13,823 nucleotides of DNA from assembly GCA_001986395.2 (NCBI GenBank), contig MQVO02000230.1:1-13823 (forward strand), written 5' to 3'. Positions 1 through 6,085 of this stretch are shown here, one piece after another. The position numbers and the translations under genes are program-made. This stretch comes from Irpex lacteus. Taxonomy: Eukaryota; Basidiomycota; Agaricomycetes; Polyporales; Irpicaceae. The notes under the pieces are model-generated. The model was given only the letters and a program-made list of their open reading frames with translations, searched no databases and had not been told where the DNA came from. Within the stretch, counting starts at the first letter, position 1; the number at the start of each line of letters is the position of its first letter.

Positions 1-231
1 AATTATATTCACATCATTCCTTTTATTAAATAAATTAAATTTATAATATTAAATTAAACTTAAAATAAAATATTATAATTAGATTATTATATTCAATAAA
101 TAAAAATAAAGAAATAAAAAAATAAAAAATGTTTAAGTAGAGAGGTTATAATTTTAATAGTCTTCAACAAAGTAAAGTATAAAAATATAAAGTAAATAAA
201 ATTTTAATAGAGTCTTACAATTACACAGCTG

Positions 232-522
232 TTAGAATAAAAAAATATTAGATATAAATTTTATTTCTTTAACCGTTTCCTTAGATATACCATACTTTTT
301 GTTTAGAAAGTGGTGCAATAATTGTACAGCTTCAAAAACATTAATCTTTTTATTATAGTCTATCATCTTACCATCCTCATCTACAAACCAACTAAAATCT
401 TCTTCCCCTTTTTTTTTAATAAAAAAAAGGATAGAAGAGGGAGTTCCATTATCTAATGCTTCGATTGAACCATTATTTTTTTTAATGGAACAAGTAGCTA
501 CTTTCCTTATTTTTATTTTTAT
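232..522 (-). CDS. Unassigned open frame, about 96 codons, no AUG at its start
   Basis: I do not recognise this frame. It is open from just after a TAA at 523-525 to a TAA at 232-234 and reads like protein: a lysine-rich start, then an acidic stretch with SWFVDEDGKMIDYNKK, then a helix-like C-terminus with FEAVQLLHHFLNKKYG. The first AUG lies about halfway (the M of GKMIDY), so either the start is a non-AUG codon such as AUA, or the 5' end is lost or out of frame. A run of T and A (407-430) that can fold as a hairpin is read in frame as FFIKKKG. It is divergent from the plasmid-type DNA polymerase remnant that begins about 18 bases away, so it may be a small plasmid gene. That origin is inference. 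Confidence 0.4.
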   Translation of the reverse strand: MKIKIRKVATCSIKKNNGSIEALDNGTPSSILFFIKKKGEEDFSWFVDEDGKMIDYNKKINVFEAVQLLHHFLNKKYGISKETVKEIKFISNIFLF

Positions 523-539
523 TTAAATAAAAGGAGGTA

Positions 540-839
540 GGTAAATGGACTGCTATTTATTTCTCTGAAGAGTTTGAAAATGGCTAAAAATTTAATTCCT
601 GAATATCAATTTATTATTAAAGGAGGCTACTCCTGTGAGAAAGTTGATATTTTCTTGATTATGTAAATACTTTATATAAAGTTAAAGCTGAGTCAAAAGG
701 GGCAAAAAGATGGATTGCTAATTATTATTAAATTTGTTTATACGGAGGGTTCGGTAGAAGTAATAATACTACAAGTTGTATTGTGGTTAATGCTAAAGAG
801 TTTAAGAAAAAGAAGATTTTTGTTTATTTTAATCTATAG
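540..839 (+). pseudogene. dpo: Remnant of mitochondrial-plasmid family B DNA polymerase (motif B region)
   Basis: Translated across about three frame changes, this piece resembles the palm/fingers part of the protein-primed family B DNA polymerases carried by linear fungal mitochondrial plasmids. It opens with GKWTAIYFSEEFENG, like the family's 'G.W.GWYFSEE' segment. It continues with a GYSCEKVDIF-type strand and ends with a motif B-like segment, RWIANYY followed by LYGGFGR, where the family has K..LNSLYGRFG. The motif B lysine appears replaced by Asn and the Arg of YGRFG by Gly. Internal stops occur near 585 and 717, and a TAG ends it at 837-839. The exonuclease domain, motif A and motif C are absent. 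It can only be a dead fragment of an integrated plasmid. Family recognition is by eye, from these motifs. Confidence 0.6.
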
Positions 840-1046
840 TATCCCTCGTTCCACTCACTCGCTACGCTCTTAACTAAGAGTTCAAATTATATATTCTTTA
901 ATTGTATAAATAGTAATTAATTATATTTATATTCTTTAATCTTACATATTAGAAATATTAGTATATGTTCAAACAGTTTATTATATTTATTCTTAATTTA
1001 TTAATATATTAACTTTTATTTCTCCCCTGTAAACAAAAATAATGTT
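840..1046. other. Intergenic A+T-rich spacer
   Basis: Between the polymerase remnant and the minus-strand endonuclease scrap I see no gene. A slightly GC-richer patch with CACTCACTCGCTACGCTC lies at about 853-872. The rest is simple A+T sequence. Confidence 0.5.
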
Positions 1047-1216
1047 CAGAAGTAACTGATATCTTCAGTAAGTTGTGTAATCACGAATACAGCAGTTCCT
1101 CGGCTGTTAACTACAAAGCTACCATCGCCTACAGCAAACCCAATCAGCCATTCAAGAAATGATTGACTTGGAGCTACTGCGTTAGGAAATCGCTTGCATA
1201 GAGTGAATAAAATGCG
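1047..1216 (-). pseudogene. LAGLIDADG homing endonuclease, N-terminal fragment
   Basis: The frame contains FLEWLIGFAVGDGSFVV followed by NSRGTAVFVITQLTED, the first LAGLIDADG motif and following strands of an intron-encoded homing endonuclease of the LAGLIDADG_2 type. Such enzymes cut intronless alleles so that their group I intron spreads. About 56 codons are open, ending at TGA (1047-1049). If UGA is read as Trp the frame runs only ten more codons before TAA. Full enzymes are around 250-300 residues, so the second motif and the C-terminal half are missing. It lies just downstream of a cox1 exon-like scrap on the same strand, so it is probably the 5' part of a cox1 intron. Confidence 0.65.
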
Positions 1217-1277
1217 TTAAAACCGGAAAACCCGAAGGCATAATAACTAGAGGAATAACATATAGAATTGTTTGGAA

Positions 1278-1316
1278 GAATAGGTGTTGGTATAGTACAG
1301 GGTCACCTCCTCCAGC
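1278..1316 (-). pseudogene. cox1: cox1 exon scrap (AGGGDPVLYQHLF)
   Basis: These 39 bases encode AGGGDPVLYQHLF, an invariant block of cytochrome c oxidase subunit I just before the WFFGHPEVY segment with the copper B ligands. The expected next codon (Trp) is absent: the sequence continues as FQTILYVIP and then into the endonuclease reading. This matches an exon/intron junction in a region of cox1 where group I introns are frequent. Nothing else of cox1 lies upstream. Instead the 3' end of nad3 abuts it within about 30 bases. It is a detached exon end carried with its intron, not a working gene. Confidence 0.65.
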
Positions 1317-1334
1317 AATAAAAAGATATCGGCT

Positions 1335-1640
1335 GGATTATTAAAGGGTATTAAAATAAATAAAAAGAATAATAAGATAAATAAACCGTAAAGATTATTT
1401 ATTATAAGCGGAGATAACATAAGGTAAAAGAGAAGAGATTTCTAAATCAAAAGGTAAAAATAAGATAGCAACTAAAATGAAAGAAACATTAAAAGAAGAT
1501 CTAGATTGTTCATAAGAAGTAAAACCACATTCAAAAGGACTTTTCTTTTCAAAAATAAGAATTATCTAAAGATATAAAATAATTAATTAATATTAATAAA
1601 ATAGCAACAATAGGACTTAAATAAAGATAAATATGAACAT
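1335..1640 (-). CDS. nad3: NADH dehydrogenase subunit 3, frame-broken, 3' end replaced
   Basis: Subunit 3 is a small membrane protein of the complex I arm. The reading contains the family hallmark FECGF with flanking [14 protein letters not shown], then [19 protein letters not shown] and [10 protein letters not shown], then [12 protein letters not shown]. The acidic LPFDLEI segment and the Cys of FECGF are intact. Read from the ATG at 1638-1640 it needs about three single-base frame changes (near 1618, 1553 and 1402), all in homopolymers. The usual C-terminus (a GFIYE-type end) is missing: from about 1345 the sequence passes into a cox1-like scrap, so the last 10-20 residues are lost or replaced. 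The gene is recognised with confidence, but its working state is uncertain. The start is provisional because A+T-rich frames continue upstream. Confidence 0.8.
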
Positions 1641-1849
1641 TATAATAATAAAAGATATAAACCTTCTAATAAATAAGGTAAATAAAAATAAAAGATATTA
1701 ATAAAATAATATTAAAAGATAAATATAAGAAATACTCTTATTAATATAAATAGATTTAATTAAATAATAAGTAACTAAAATAATAATTAAATAATTAAAT
1801 ATTTTTTAAAATTTAAAAACAAAAATAAAAAATATAAATAAAAGAATAG

Positions 1850-1918
1850 GGTCCCCAAAAGACTTGACTTTTATCATAAAGCTTCAATTTATTGCTCTAA
1901 CAAATAAGCTATGGGAAC
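1850..1918 (-). tRNA. trnF: tRNA-Phe (anticodon GAA), slightly defective T arm
   Basis: A cloverleaf can be drawn by hand. The acceptor GTTCCCA pairs with TGGGGAC over seven bases with one G-U, followed by the usual TA spacer. The D stem GCTT/GAGC closes an eight-base loop. The anticodon stem ATAAA/TTTAT is perfect, with loop TTGAAGC giving U33 and anticodon GAA for phenylalanine. The T arm AAAAG/CTTTT shares one T with the acceptor and has a short loop (TCAAGT), so one or two bases seem missing, as in the homopolymer losses seen in neighbouring genes. It lies upstream of nad3 on the same strand. Confidence 0.75.
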
Positions 1919-2750
1919 TTTAAGTTAAGATTGATCGAACATTTTGCTCCTTATAGGAGATATTTTAAACCATTAAATAATAACTTATTTATTTTAATTT
2001 TTATTTATTCAGATTTGTACTGTAAAGATATGGTAAATTACTCATAAACTAATCTATAAGGGAAGATTATATACGAAATATTGTTTAAGAAAGGTATAAT
2101 CCAAATTTATATAAATTTAATTATAAAGTTATTATCCTAATATAAGGTAGTTTTAGAATTTATTATAATATTTTTTTTTTATTTTTTAGTTATTATTTTT
2201 TTTTTTTTTATATTTTATTTTTATATGAGAGTATAATTTATTTTCTTAAACTAAATTAAAAAAAAAAAAAATATAAATAAAAGAAAAGGAAATCTTTTTT
2301 TTAGAATTATTTTTCTATTATTGTTTATATGTATAATTTAGAGATTATAAAGAAAATTTTTCAATAAAAGTAAACCTAGGAGAAAAATAATTTTTATTTA
2401 ACTAAATAAAATTATCATAAATATAATAATAGTTTATAGTGTTATGAACAAAGTGTTTAATTTTTAGCTGTAGGTTGTTTTTATTCAGATTATATTAGCG
2501 CAGTTGTAAATAACCTAAACAGCTTAGTTTATTAAAAATTAGGTAGTTATATTCAATAGTGTTTTATTGTTATTAAATCAATAGGGTGGAAAAGTTTTTA
2601 CTTGAATCCTTTTTTATTTATAAAAAAAAGGGGAGAACAATAGTTTATAATTTTAACCTAATTAGTTATACAATATTTATAATTATCGGGTTATTATGGT
2701 TATAGCAATTTAATAGTAAGGGGGTACACACTTATTCAGAGGGAGGCTTA
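1919..2750. other. Long A+T-rich non-coding stretch with T and A tracts
   Basis: No gene can be supported here. The stretch has long T runs at about 2170-2215 and an A run at 2257-2270, which together can pair as a large A-T stem. A short CCTTTTTT/AAAAAAGG inverted repeat lies at 2608-2632. No rRNA core sequence was found. Confidence 0.5.
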
Positions 2751-2754
2751 TTTT

Positions 2755-2852
2755 TAAGGAGATGATAGCCACGTCGGATGCGAGGCTCCGAAGGCGGCAT
2801 CAGGCAGGAGATTATCTAACAGGATAGTAGTGGATAATCACTTTTGACTACT
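2755..2852 (+). other. GC-rich structured island, possible ncRNA or mobile GC cluster
   Basis: This is the most GC-rich patch of the left half, set in very A+T-rich flanks. Several inverted repeats follow one another: GATGC (2777-2781) with GCATC (2797-2801), GATTATC (2810-2816) with GATAATC (2833-2839), and AGTAGT (2827-2832) with ACTACT (2847-2852). The last is followed by six T. Its strand and identity are unknown. I could not match it to tRNA, rRNA, RNase P RNA or a group I or II intron core. A short structured RNA or a mobile GC cluster are both possible. Confidence 0.35.
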
Positions 2853-3250
2853 TTTTTAAAATAATTTTACTTTATAGTAATCAAACAATGAATTTAACTT
2901 TAATACTTTTTTTAATAGGAAGAAAAATAATTTTAATTTTAAAAGATCGCAATTATCGTAAGCAATTATAGGAGTAACCACCACCTGTTTATTTTGTAGG
3001 TTAATTATATTTTTATTGAAGAATGTTTTTGTAACTTTTTATATTTAATTAAATTAATGCCGATACAACTTAGTGCAGGTCTCCTTAAATAACCCTACTC
3101 CTCATTTACTATTCATCTTTGTTTATAATGAAATTTGTACTTTAACCTGCAGAATGGCCTTTTATCACCCTGCAAATCTCATCCTCAGGTTGAGATTAAT
3201 TAAAGGTTATAATTATTTCTACAAAAATAATAGAAATTATTAGTTTTTTG
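2853..3250. other. Non-coding stretch before the nad4 fragment
   Basis: No gene was recognised. The segment at 3060-3200 is less A+T-rich and contains a hairpin AATCTCA/TGAGATT at 3175-3197. It could be intron or spacer sequence belonging to the nad4 piece that follows. Confidence 0.35.
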
Positions 3251-3251
3251 T

Positions 3252-3510
3252 TTAGTTCAGTTTCTCAAGCTGCAGTTTATCTTTTAGCTGTTTTTAGTAA
3301 CAGTATACAAGCTAACCCAAAAAACTAGGAATTAGAAAATAATTCTAACTAGTTTTTTTGGGGGAAGGTGCTATTACTTAGGATTAGCTAAAGGACTAGT
3401 TTCACCTGGACTATTTATTTGTGCAGGAGGTGTATTATATGATAGTTCTCAAACAAGAGTAATATCTTTCTACAGAGGAGTTACTCAAGTAATTAGAAAA
3501 AGAAAAGAAT
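3252..3510 (+). pseudogene. nad4: nad4 internal fragment, split by a hairpin insertion
   Basis: Two blocks match NADH dehydrogenase subunit 4, a proton-pumping membrane subunit of complex I. The left block reads FSSVSQAAVYLLAVFSNSIQ, like the family's SS..HAAVYLLG.FSN.IQG. The right block, from 3365, reads LGLAKGLVSPGLFICAGG, then VLYDSSQTRVISFYRGVTQV, like the LGLAHGFVSPGLFICAGGVLYDR segment. They are neighbours in the normal protein, but here a palindrome (3316-3362) lies exactly between IQ and the following EG. The catalytic His of the H-A-A-V motif is Gln. The next codons after FYRGVTQV are not nad4 (the family continues MP...), so the 3' side is lost or an intron starts. The fragment covers roughly 75 of about 480-500 residues. 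Confidence 0.75.
3316..3362. repeat. Palindromic hairpin element, copy 1 (inside nad4)
   Basis: Outer arms CCCAAAAAACTAG and CTAGTTTTTTTGGG enclose a second stem GAATTA/TAATTC with a short loop and a three-base bulge (TAA). Nearly the same sequence recurs at 5230-5273, and its right half recurs at 10491-10513. The element interrupts a conserved nad4 reading, which suggests a mobile hairpin. Confidence 0.8.
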
Positions 3511-3552
3511 TTAACTTGTGCCCTGAAGCAATAAAAGTAAACCTAGTCCTCC

Positions 3553-3594
3553 CCCTCCTTTTTAATTTAACTAAATAAAATTAATATTGGAGGG
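3553..3594. repeat. Hairpin CCCTCC ... GGAGGG
   Basis: CCCTCC and GGAGGG form the base of the stem, and T/A-rich arms (TTTTTAATTT and AAATTAATATT) extend it. It separates the nad4 piece from the nad4L-like piece. It could be a processing signal or a recombination scar. Confidence 0.5.
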
Positions 3595-3612
3595 ATATTT
3601 TAAATTTTGGTT

Positions 3613-3690
3613 ATATCTTATTATCCTTAACCGTAAGAATCTACTTATGCTTCTTATTAGCATTGAACTTATGCTTCTAGCTGTCGAGTT
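3613..3690 (+). pseudogene. nad4L: Second, divergent nad4L fragment
   Basis: The frame reads LNRKNLLMLLISIELMLLAV, the signature first-to-second helix segment of NADH dehydrogenase subunit 4L. The intact minus-strand nad4L of this window has LNRKNIILMIIAIEIMLLAV at the same place, so the two differ at about 6 of 20 positions. This copy uses CTT/CTA for Leu and CGT for Arg, whereas the intact copy uses mostly TTA. After LLAV the nad4L reading is lost and an endonuclease-like region follows. It is a partial gene or exon end, possibly from another fungal mitochondrial genome. Confidence 0.65.
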
Positions 3691-3778
3691 GAAATTACAC
3701 CTATTCCATTTAGTGAACATTCCTGCAATGCCTACCACAAATGTGTACATTCACTATTGATAGAGCCAGCTCCAGTAA

Positions 3779-4330
3779 TTAGTAGTACACCTAAACCGAA
3801 ACACTAGCGTTATCACTATTTCAATTATTAATATTGATGCGCTATACGACTATCTAATGCCTTTTTTCCTTTCTATGCCATTCCAAACTCGAAAGGGTGT
3901 TGATTTCTCTCTATGGTGTCTAGCTCTGTATATGTACAAGTGGGGTTATGCTTATCTAATTCAAGGTCGTAAGCTCCTTGTACTAATTAGTAAGTATATC
4001 AACTCAGGACGTTATACCAACAGTAATGTTACTGGAATTGCACCAGAATCAGACACTATTTCAGAGGTACTGAATTATGAAGTGCCTGTGGAACGTACTC
4101 CTGAAATGAATCAACTCGAATACGCAAAGGCTATTGCTCGAACTGTTACATCACGTTCTATTTATATTTATGATAATGGTGTACTAGTTAACACTACTCC
4201 ATATACCAACTATGGAGACGCTCAAGAGGCTATTGGCCTATCTCGTACTTCTCGTGCTGTTTCTCGTAACATTGACACAGGGAAGGCTTACCTAGGCCGA
4301 TACAGCTTCTATTCTACACTGCAAAACTAA
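3779..4330 (+). pseudogene. LAGLIDADG endonuclease C-terminal part with NUMOD1 tail (cob intron)
   Basis: Intron-encoded homing endonuclease, C-terminal portion. Coding-like sequence begins at about 3779 without an AUG. An in-frame ATG at 3857 gives 157 residues. Residues 1-60 (PFF..MPFQTRKGVDFSLW, then KLLVLISKYINSGRYTN) resemble the second LAGLIDADG domain's end. Residues about 100-152 (IYIYDNGVLVN, EAIGLSRTSRAVSRN, LGRYSFYS) form a NUMOD1-type DNA-binding module. The first domain and both LAGLIDADG motifs are missing upstream. The frame stops 21 bases before the inferred 3' splice site, as usual for an intron ORF. It has no frameshift, and its codon use (CGT, CTC, ACT, GTG) is richer in G and C than nad5. 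Probably inactive as a full enzyme. Confidence 0.75.
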
Positions 4331-4351
4331 CGAGTTATTATAACACCTGCG

Positions 4352-4543
4352 ATTATGCGAGACGTAAACTACGGATGGTTGATTCGATACATCCACGCTA
4401 ATGTAGCTTCATTCTTCTTCATCTTTGTATACCTACACATCGCTCGAGGTCTATACTACGGATCATACAAGGCTCCACGGATTCTACCATGGTCTATTGG
4501 TGTAATCATCCTTGTTCTTATGATGGCTATTGCTTTCCTTGGA
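4352..4543 (+). CDS. cob: Cytochrome b internal exon, complete (cob-201 to cob-393)
   Basis: This 192-base exon encodes 64 residues from [17 protein letters not shown] through [16 protein letters not shown] to LMMAIAFLG, without frameshift. Cytochrome b is the haem-binding membrane subunit of complex III. The two His residues here (IHAN and LHIARG) are haem ligands of helix B. Numbered on yeast cytochrome b, the exon starts at codon 68 and ends at codon 131, so it lies exactly between the known intron sites 201 and 393. The base before it (4351) is G, as expected at the end of a group I intron. No other cob exon lies in the window, so it must be joined from distant parts or is a displaced piece. 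Confidence 0.85.
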
Positions 4544-4890
4544 TAAACATAATGTCCATATATTCCGGGAATATTTCGTAGAGATCAAAAGAGATTATAC
4601 GAAACCTATATCTGTCCCTGCTTCCTTTTTTTTTGTCCTCCCCTCCTTTTTAATAAAAAAAAGATTAATAAAAATATATTTTTTATATGCTCTTCCTACA
4701 AATATAAATAAAATTATCTCAGGAGATAGGCAGTAACATTCTATGGTAAATGTTAAGAATATCTGTGGTATTTTACACAGTTCAATGTCTATTGTTATGG
4801 AATCTTCAGAGACTGGTTACGCTATAATCTAATTTAAATTTAAGTTAATGGTCAGCCTCTTCAGTTGAAAGAGATAGTTATACTCCCCTT
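4544..4890 (+). other. Group I intron following the cob exon (core visible, 3' end uncertain)
   Basis: The intron should begin right after GGA at 4543. TTCAGAGACTGG at 4805-4815 fits the conserved R element of group I introns, and AAAGAGATAGTTA at about 4868-4880 can serve as S, with GACTG pairing to TAGTT (two G-U pairs) as P7. No endonuclease frame was recognised inside it. The expected next exon (YVLPYG...) is not found afterwards, so the intron is cut off or is followed by foreign sequence. Confidence 0.5.
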
Positions 4891-5229
4891 TACCCTTCCC
4901 TTTATCCTTTTTTTATATATAAAATAAAACAAATTATTTCTTTTTATTATTCTTATATCTCCTCTATAAATAAATTTAATTTATCTCTTTTGTACCAACT
5001 CATTTGAATTTATTATGCAATACTAATCCCTGATTTCTAGTTTCCGATTATTGGTTAGAGTATCAATTGTTTACATGTCAGGTCCTCTCCCCTAAATAAT
5101 TTATCTTACTTTTTATTTAAAAATAAAATTAAAAGAAAAGAAAAATGGTATTAATTTTAAATAGTTCTCCCAAAAAAACTTTTATTTAATTTATTTTATA
5201 TTAATCTTTTACTAATTCCATACGCTTAA
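4891..5229. other. A+T-rich spacer, no gene recognised
   Basis: I see no gene. The stretch 4990-5090 is somewhat less A+T-rich and might be the tail of an intron, but it carries no motif that I can name. Confidence 0.4.
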
Positions 5230-5273
5230 CCAAAAAACTAGGAATTAGAAATAATTCTAACTAGTTTTTTTGG
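5230..5273. repeat. Palindromic hairpin element, copy 2 (before the atp6 piece)
   Basis: Same architecture and almost the same bases as 3316-3362: CCAAAAAACTAG, GAATTA, a GAAA loop, TAATTC, then CTAGTTTTTTTGG. It abuts the atp6 3' fragment directly, so both copies sit at breaks in gene sequences. Confidence 0.8.
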
Positions 5274-5380
5274 GGATTTGTTGGACTAGTTGGTCTAGAA
5301 CTAGCAGTAAGTTTAACTCAAGCTTAGTATTCTGTGTGCTAACATAAAGCTACCTAAAGGATGCTATTGAACTTAACTAA
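5274..5380 (+). pseudogene. atp6: atp6 3'-terminal fragment
   Basis: The reading GFVGLVGLELAVSLTQA, then VFCVLT, then SYLKDAIELN and stop matches the conserved last helix of ATP synthase subunit a (family: LVGLELAV..LQAYVFTVLTC.YL.DAI.LH). This helix lines the proton path next to the c-ring. One base is missing at the Tyr codon after QA. An in-frame TAA stands where the family has a Cys or similar codon before SYLKDAI, which a simple read error does not explain. Only about 35 of roughly 250 residues are present. The hairpin lies where the rest of the gene should be, and the sequence to its left is not recognisable as atp6. A dead fragment. Confidence 0.75.
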
Positions 5381-5519
5381 AATAAAGAATAAAATTATTC
5401 TTTGTGGGAGCCAAAATAAAAATAAAGAGAAGAGTTTAGTTAGAGGATATAAATTAATCAAGAGTAGAACATATTACATTACATTAGCCACATTTACCAG
5501 TTAGAGTCTGTTTGCCAGT

Positions 5520-5573
5520 CCCAACCCCAAAAAAAGTAGCAAAAACTAAAAATAAATTAAATTTGGGGAAGGG
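5520..5573. repeat. Hairpin CCC-AA-CCCCAAA ... TTTGGGG-AA-GGG
   Basis: The two arms are fully complementary except for a symmetric AA/AA internal loop. They enclose about 28 bases of A-rich loop. It lies just before an intron endonuclease remnant. Confidence 0.6.
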
Positions 5574-5576
5574 TTA

Positions 5577-5826
5577 AACAAAGCAGAAAAAGATTTATTA
5601 TTAAATAATATTAAAAAGGCTGTTAATTAAACTGTTTCTGTATGGTATACAAAAGTGTTAACAATAAATTTATATTGCTAAATGAATAATAAACCTACTT
5701 TTAGTTCTAAATTAGAAGCAACTAAAGAATTAAAAATGAGTGCTAAAAACAATTAGCAGGTATTTAGATACTCATAAAGAGTATAAAGGATTATATTTTT
5801 ATAGTGTTGCTTTAGAGATTAATTAA
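5577..5826 (+). pseudogene. Homing endonuclease tail with NUMOD1 motif
   Basis: A broken frame carries KAEKDLLLNNIKKAVN, then NNKPTFSSKLEATKELKMSAK, and, one frame on, ISRYLDTHKEYKGLYFYS before TAA. The helix-turn-helix-like 'S..EA...L..S..TI.R.L' pattern ending in YKG.Y.F is the NUMOD1 type found at the C-terminus of GIY-YIG and LAGLIDADG intron endonucleases. No catalytic motif survives upstream. It directly precedes a group I intron core, the usual place for such a tail. At least two indels and internal stops make it a pseudogene, though the indels in A runs could be read errors. Confidence 0.6.
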
Positions 5827-5829
5827 AAG

Positions 5830-6085
5830 GTAAGATTTAGGGTAAGGTGTGAGAAACTTTACTTGGCCTCTAGCAAAAGGAAACCTATTGCTAAAAACTA
5901 TCAAATTGTCGGGAACACCTTAAAGCTATTTTAACTAAATGTGTTAGGTAACTAATTCATGGCTCAGGTAATGACTCGAGGTATGGTAAAATCGAAATAG
6001 AGGCACGTAAGGAAATAGATGAAGGTGGTGAAGGTGGGGAAGGTGGGGACCAAGGTTCCACTATCGTTCCACAAAGGTTACTAAC
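5830..6085 (+). other. Group I intron core, 3' portion, without recognisable exons
   Basis: CAAATTGTCGGGAACACC at 5902-5919 followed by TTAAAGCT has the form of the conserved P and Q elements of fungal mitochondrial group I introns. The later AATGACTCGAGGTATGGTAAAATCG and ACCAAGGTTCCACTATCGTTCC resemble the core and 3' part of the same introns. I cannot name a host exon on either side, so the intron seems displaced together with its endonuclease tail. Confidence 0.55.
6021..6049. repeat. Short tandem repeat GAAGGTGGGG
   Basis: Three imperfect units (GAAGGTGGT, GAAGGTGGGG, GAAGGTGGGG) follow each other inside the intron 3' part. This is probably an expanded stem region such as P9 or a peripheral loop. 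Confidence 0.6.

Noticed and set aside
2755..2852. rRNA 3' end (GTACACAC at about 2723) or RNase P RNA
   Set aside because: Only a short match; neither the decoding-site sequence nor the RNase P conserved regions follow.
4530..4736. Plus-strand open frame of 68 codons
   Set aside because: It starts inside the cob exon in another frame and runs through intron sequence with T and A runs; no family resemblance.
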